IMG/VR virus record: IMGVR_UViG_3300036832_000202
Location: 1 to 22,566 of that record
Reading direction: 5' to 3' (one strand)
Origin: a virus
Length of the DNA stretch: 22,566 bases
Under the pieces are notes generated by a model. That model saw nothing but the letters and a program-made list of their open reading frames with translations. It did not search any database and was not told the origin of the DNA. Position numbers and translations under genes: made by a program. Shown here piece by piece: positions 20,724-22,566 of the stretch; position 1 is the first letter of the stretch, and each line of letters begins with the position of its first letter.

Positions 20724-20908
20724 CGTCGTCGTATCCCTTCGTCCGGAGTTGCCGAATCTACGCCCGTGTTCGCCGCCGCATCTTTTCGGTCGAGTTCGTC
20801 GATGGCGCACTCGACCATCGCTAAGCCGATCGCGAGTAGGAAGGAGTCCTGCTCGTTGACGGTCATGTGGTCGAAGGCCTCGCGCTTGTCGTTATCGTTG
20901 TCGGTCAT
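20705..20908 (-). CDS. 67-residue acidic-helical protein
   Basis: ATG 20908 (AAGGTG upstream; overlaps the previous stop by ATGA) gives MTDNDNDKREAFDHMTVNEQ, then a helix 'DSFLLAIGLAMVECAIDELDRK' and a basic end RRRWRKRR. The amphipathic helix with acidic and hydrophobic faces suggests a protein-protein contact. The gene overlaps the next one by 19 bases. I do not recognise a family. Confidence 0.68.
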   Translation of the reverse strand: MTDNDNDKREAFDHMTVNEQDSFLLAIGLAMVECAIDELDRKDAAANTGVDSATPDEGIRRRWRKRR

Positions 20909-21156
20909 CGCTGCACCTTGTTCCGGCGGCGCGTCGGTTGATGCGTCATCCCGTCGCGGGGATCGGTCCACGGCAAGCCGACGCTGTGACAGGCATCACG
21001 CGCCGCTTGATACAGTCGGTCATTTTCTTCGCGGGGGAGCATACGGGCGAGCGCCTCGATCGACAGTCGGGCGCGGTAGGGTGCGGCGCGGTAGTGATAG
21101 ATCAACCGGGCTTCGCGCGCGGTCAGCGTCAGCCGGATCGACTTCGCGATCGTCAT
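20905..21156 (-). CDS. 83-residue protein, unknown
   Basis: ATG 21156 overlaps the previous stop (ATGA). The protein MTIAKSIRLTLTAREARLIY is followed by a helix 'LSIEALARMLPREENDRLYQAARDACHSVG' and a tail of mixed charge ('HQPTRRRNKVQR'). A strand-helix-helix layout like 'I.LTLT..EA..I......' resembles small antitoxin- or regulator-like proteins, but no specific family is clear. It is translated as part of the coupled series. Confidence 0.68.
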   Translation of the reverse strand: MTIAKSIRLTLTAREARLIYHYRAAPYRARLSIEALARMLPREENDRLYQAARDACHSVGLPWTDPRDGMTHQPTRRRNKVQR

Positions 21157-21611
21157 GCCCGCCGACGCTTTCGCCGCTTCGCCGGTTCGGCCTGTTGTTC
21201 GGCTTTCATCGCGCGCGCCTTCAGCGCCGAAAAACTCACGTCAACCTGGTGGACGGCTTCGGGTTCCCAGCCGCCTTCGCGCAAGATGGCGAGACAGGTC
21301 CAGTACGCCGTGTGGCCCATGCCCTTGAAGGTGCCGACTTCATGAATGCGCGCCGCCAGTTCGGCCAGCGACGTGATCTGCAGCTGCTGGAGGACGCGAT
21401 TGATATTCGCGGCGGCGACCGGATGCGGACAGCCCAAGCGGCCCAGCGCCCAGCGGTCCCAGTGATGCGTCCCGATCGTCAACAGGGGTTGATGCTCGTG
21501 CTTGACGAACGTCGCGCCGATGATGCGGACATAGTCGCCCGGAGTGACGAAGACGCGGCCGTAGGCGGCACGATGCGCGCGCTTGACCAAGCGCAGGGTA
21601 TCGGCACTCAT
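21153..21611 (-). CDS. 152-residue protein with HhH/alpha-CTD-like segment
   Basis: ATG 21611 has GAAGAGG about nine bases upstream and overlaps the previous stop (ATGA). The first 65 residues include 'FVTPGDYVRIIGATFVKH', a small beta segment. Residues 75-115, 'LQQLQITSLAELAARIHEVGTFKGMGHTAYWTCLAILREGG', resemble the helix-hairpin-helix of RNA polymerase alpha C-terminal domains (SLAEL..R......G.G.......L). The tail is basic (KRRKRRR). A contact with transcription or DNA is possible, with low certainty. Confidence 0.66.
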   Translation of the reverse strand: MSADTLRLVKRAHRAAYGRVFVTPGDYVRIIGATFVKHEHQPLLTIGTHHWDRWALGRLGCPHPVAAANINRVLQQLQITSLAELAARIHEVGTFKGMGHTAYWTCLAILREGGWEPEAVHQVDVSFSALKARAMKAEQQAEPAKRRKRRRA

Positions 21612-21865
21612 GCGGGCCTCTTCTTTTTAATCAGGCGCAGCACGGCGCGTGCCTGCCGCAGCCGTTCCCGCTGGACGGGTGCCGTGTGCGCCCGCTGCCA
21701 CTCCCAGTTGCGCTGCTGGACCTCGTCCGCTTCCTTCATGCAGGTCGCAAAGTCTTGCATGAGGGATTCCGACAGACGGAACCCATAATCCACGTACCCA
21801 CCCTTTTCGTCCGCAACCACGAAGAGAAACGACTGCTGTCGACTGGCCGCCGATCGTTTTGGCAT
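21608..21865 (-). CDS. First gene downstream of the repressor, 85 residues, unknown
   Basis: ATG 21865 with GCGGAG seven bases upstream. MPKRSAASRQQSFLFVVADE is followed by 'GYVDYGFRLSESLMQDFATCMKEADEVQQRNWEWQRAHTAPVQ' and a basic helix 'RERLRQARAVLRLIKKKRPA'. Mostly helical, with a strongly basic end, so nucleic-acid binding is possible. It is followed by an ATGA overlap. No family is recognised. Confidence 0.68.
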   Translation of the reverse strand: MPKRSAASRQQSFLFVVADEKGGYVDYGFRLSESLMQDFATCMKEADEVQQRNWEWQRAHTAPVQRERLRQARAVLRLIKKKRPA

Positions 21866-21974
21866 AGCTCCGCCCTCGCTTAGGTGTCCTCGTTGATCCT
21901 GTGACCATCGGTGTCCCGATGGTCCCCTTTGGTTAATTACCGCTCTGCAAGTACTACCAGCACACGTGATTACC
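21866..21974. promoter_or_regulatory. Gap between repressor and early cluster with 9-bp inverted repeat
   Basis: About 109 bases. GACCATCGG (21903-21911) and CCGATGGTC (21916-21924) pair perfectly around TGTC. An AT-rich patch (GGTTAATTACC, 21931-21941) lies alongside. No T-run follows the stem on either strand, so an operator is as likely as a terminator. A -35/-10 pair cannot be assigned with confidence. Confidence 0.45.
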
Positions 21975-22490
21975 CTAGCCCCGCCGATGTCGTCGCGGAC
22001 CCTCTGCGCCCGCTGCTATCGGCGGTGGCCAGTCTGGTGGAGTACTTGCTTTGTCGGCAGGAGCCGAGATGTGATCGCCTGCCGCCGCCGCCGTCGTCGT
22101 CGTCGCTGCTGTCCCGTGGATGGAGAAGTTCTGCGCGTCCATTGCTTTCCCGATCGATAAGTACGCCAGCTGCGAATGGCGATGGCGGATGCCGTGATAC
22201 GCCGTGAGCAGCTGCTGCTCTTCGTCGGTCAATTCCAGCGAGACAGGTCCATAGAGGCGCAGGAGTTGATCGGCCAGCTGATGACGACCGGCAGCACGCA
22301 GGATGGTGTCAGGATTTTCGCGGGTGACTTCGGCCAGCTTCAAACAGCCCTTGACATCGAAGGGTTGTCCCCGCGACCCCATGGCGCGACTGATGCGACT
22401 GGGGGCGATGCCGAGGGCGTCGGCGAATTCCTGGACGGTCTCATACCGCTTGCGAAGCCGTCGGAGCAAGGTTGCGAACGAGGATGCCAT
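21975..22490 (-). CDS. XRE-family helix-turn-helix repressor
   Basis: A 171-residue protein (ATG 22490; an ATG six codons earlier at 22508 is equally possible since neither has a good ribosome site). Residues 5-60 are an XRE-type domain: 'FATLLRRLRKRYETVQEFADALGIAPSRISRAMGSRGQPFDVKGCLKLAEVT', with the HTH at about 18-37 (Q-E-F-A-D-A-L-G-I, S-R-I-S-R-A). The middle part is helical ('LTDEEQQLLTAYHGIRHRHSQL'), and the end is a low-complexity A/T/P-rich tail. No S24 peptidase-type domain is present, so it is not a LexA/CI-type self-cleaving repressor. It likely controls early and lysogeny genes. Confidence 0.82.
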   Translation of the reverse strand: MASSFATLLRRLRKRYETVQEFADALGIAPSRISRAMGSRGQPFDVKGCLKLAEVTRENPDTILRAAGRHQLADQLLRLYGPVSLELTDEEQQLLTAYHGIRHRHSQLAYLSIGKAMDAQNFSIHGTAATTTTAAAAGDHISAPADKASTPPDWPPPIAAGAEGPRRHRRG

Positions 22491-22508
22491 CGGTGCGCAA
22501 CTTACCAT

Positions 22509-22535
22509 AACGACATAAACGACATCAACGACAAA
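22509..22535. repeat. Three tandem 9-bp repeats upstream of the repressor
   Basis: AACGACATA, AACGACATC and AACGACAAA follow one another (22509-22517, 22518-22526, 22527-22535). They lie directly before the 22508 start codon of the repressor, in its leader or promoter. Regular direct repeats at a regulator's start often bind that regulator; nine bases is slightly short of one helical turn. The remaining 31 bases to the window end hold nothing I can name. Confidence 0.55.
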
Positions 22536-22566
22536 TAAGTGATACAGACGGGTCAGGTACGACTCT

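Noticed and set aside
20496-21788. A 430-residue plus-strand ORF across the early cluster
   Set aside because: It crosses at least five well-supported minus-strand genes joined by stop/start overlaps and is of low-complexity composition.
16861-22120. Short GTC/ACG triplet runs near several gene starts (16863, 17405, 19139, 20723, 22094)
   Set aside because: Triplet changes would not shift the frame, and they encode ordinary Thr or Asp runs, so phase variation is not supported.
1-22566. Diversity-generating retroelement, CRISPR array, tRNA genes or insertion sequences
   Set aside because: No reverse transcriptase, regular spaced repeats, tRNA-like cloverleaf or transposase was seen; the fibre end lacks a template/variable repeat pair.

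Overview
The window is a block of a tailed-phage genome (siphovirus-like), either a prophage or a free temperate phage. Base composition is high-GC throughout. No bacterial housekeeping gene, rRNA, tRNA, IS element or CRISPR array is visible, so the host cannot be read directly. A DUF3768 protein and the protein styles are compatible with a Pseudomonadota or other high-GC diderm host, but this is only a hint. Terminase, portal, capsid and endolysin are not in the window. The head genes presumably lie to the left of base 1, and replication genes may lie to the right of base 22566.

Left part (1-13806, + strand): a tightly packed late operon. The order is the end of an unidentified head-region gene, gp6-like head-tail connector, head-closure protein, HK97-gp10-like protein, DUF3168-like tail terminator, major tail protein, a small tail-region protein, tail assembly chaperone with a -1 frameshift extension, tape measure protein, and a large hub/tip protein carrying two families of inserted repeats. 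These are followed by an S74-chaperone tail fibre, two small unknown proteins, an Ig-like domain that appears to be joined by a second -1 frameshift to a TIM-barrel-like protein, a parallel beta-helix protein, a lipoprotein and a 45-residue two-helix membrane protein.

Right part (13792-22508, - strand): about 22 genes transcribed leftwards, nearly all joined by 1-4 base stop/start overlaps. From right to left they are an XRE-type repressor, a small-gene cluster (a winged-helix-like basic protein, a zinc-ribbon-like protein and several unknowns), a regulatory gap at 19158-19318 with competing hairpins and AT-rich palindromes, then a second run of conserved phage hypotheticals. That run includes DUF3768 and a ribbon-helix-helix-like protein whose stop codon overlaps the start of a large serine integrase. 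After a gap of about 200 bases (possible attP or terminator) come two more small genes, which converge on the late operon with a 15-base overlap.

The most notable points are two candidate programmed -1 frameshifts (A AAA AAC at 3082 and C CCT TTC at 11051), a hairpin lying between a strong Shine-Dalgarno sequence and its start codon at 2701-2731, the repeat insertion in the hub protein, the integrase/RHH coupled pair, and the mutually exclusive stem-loops at 19177-19221. All functional names come from reading protein motifs by eye; no database search was run.
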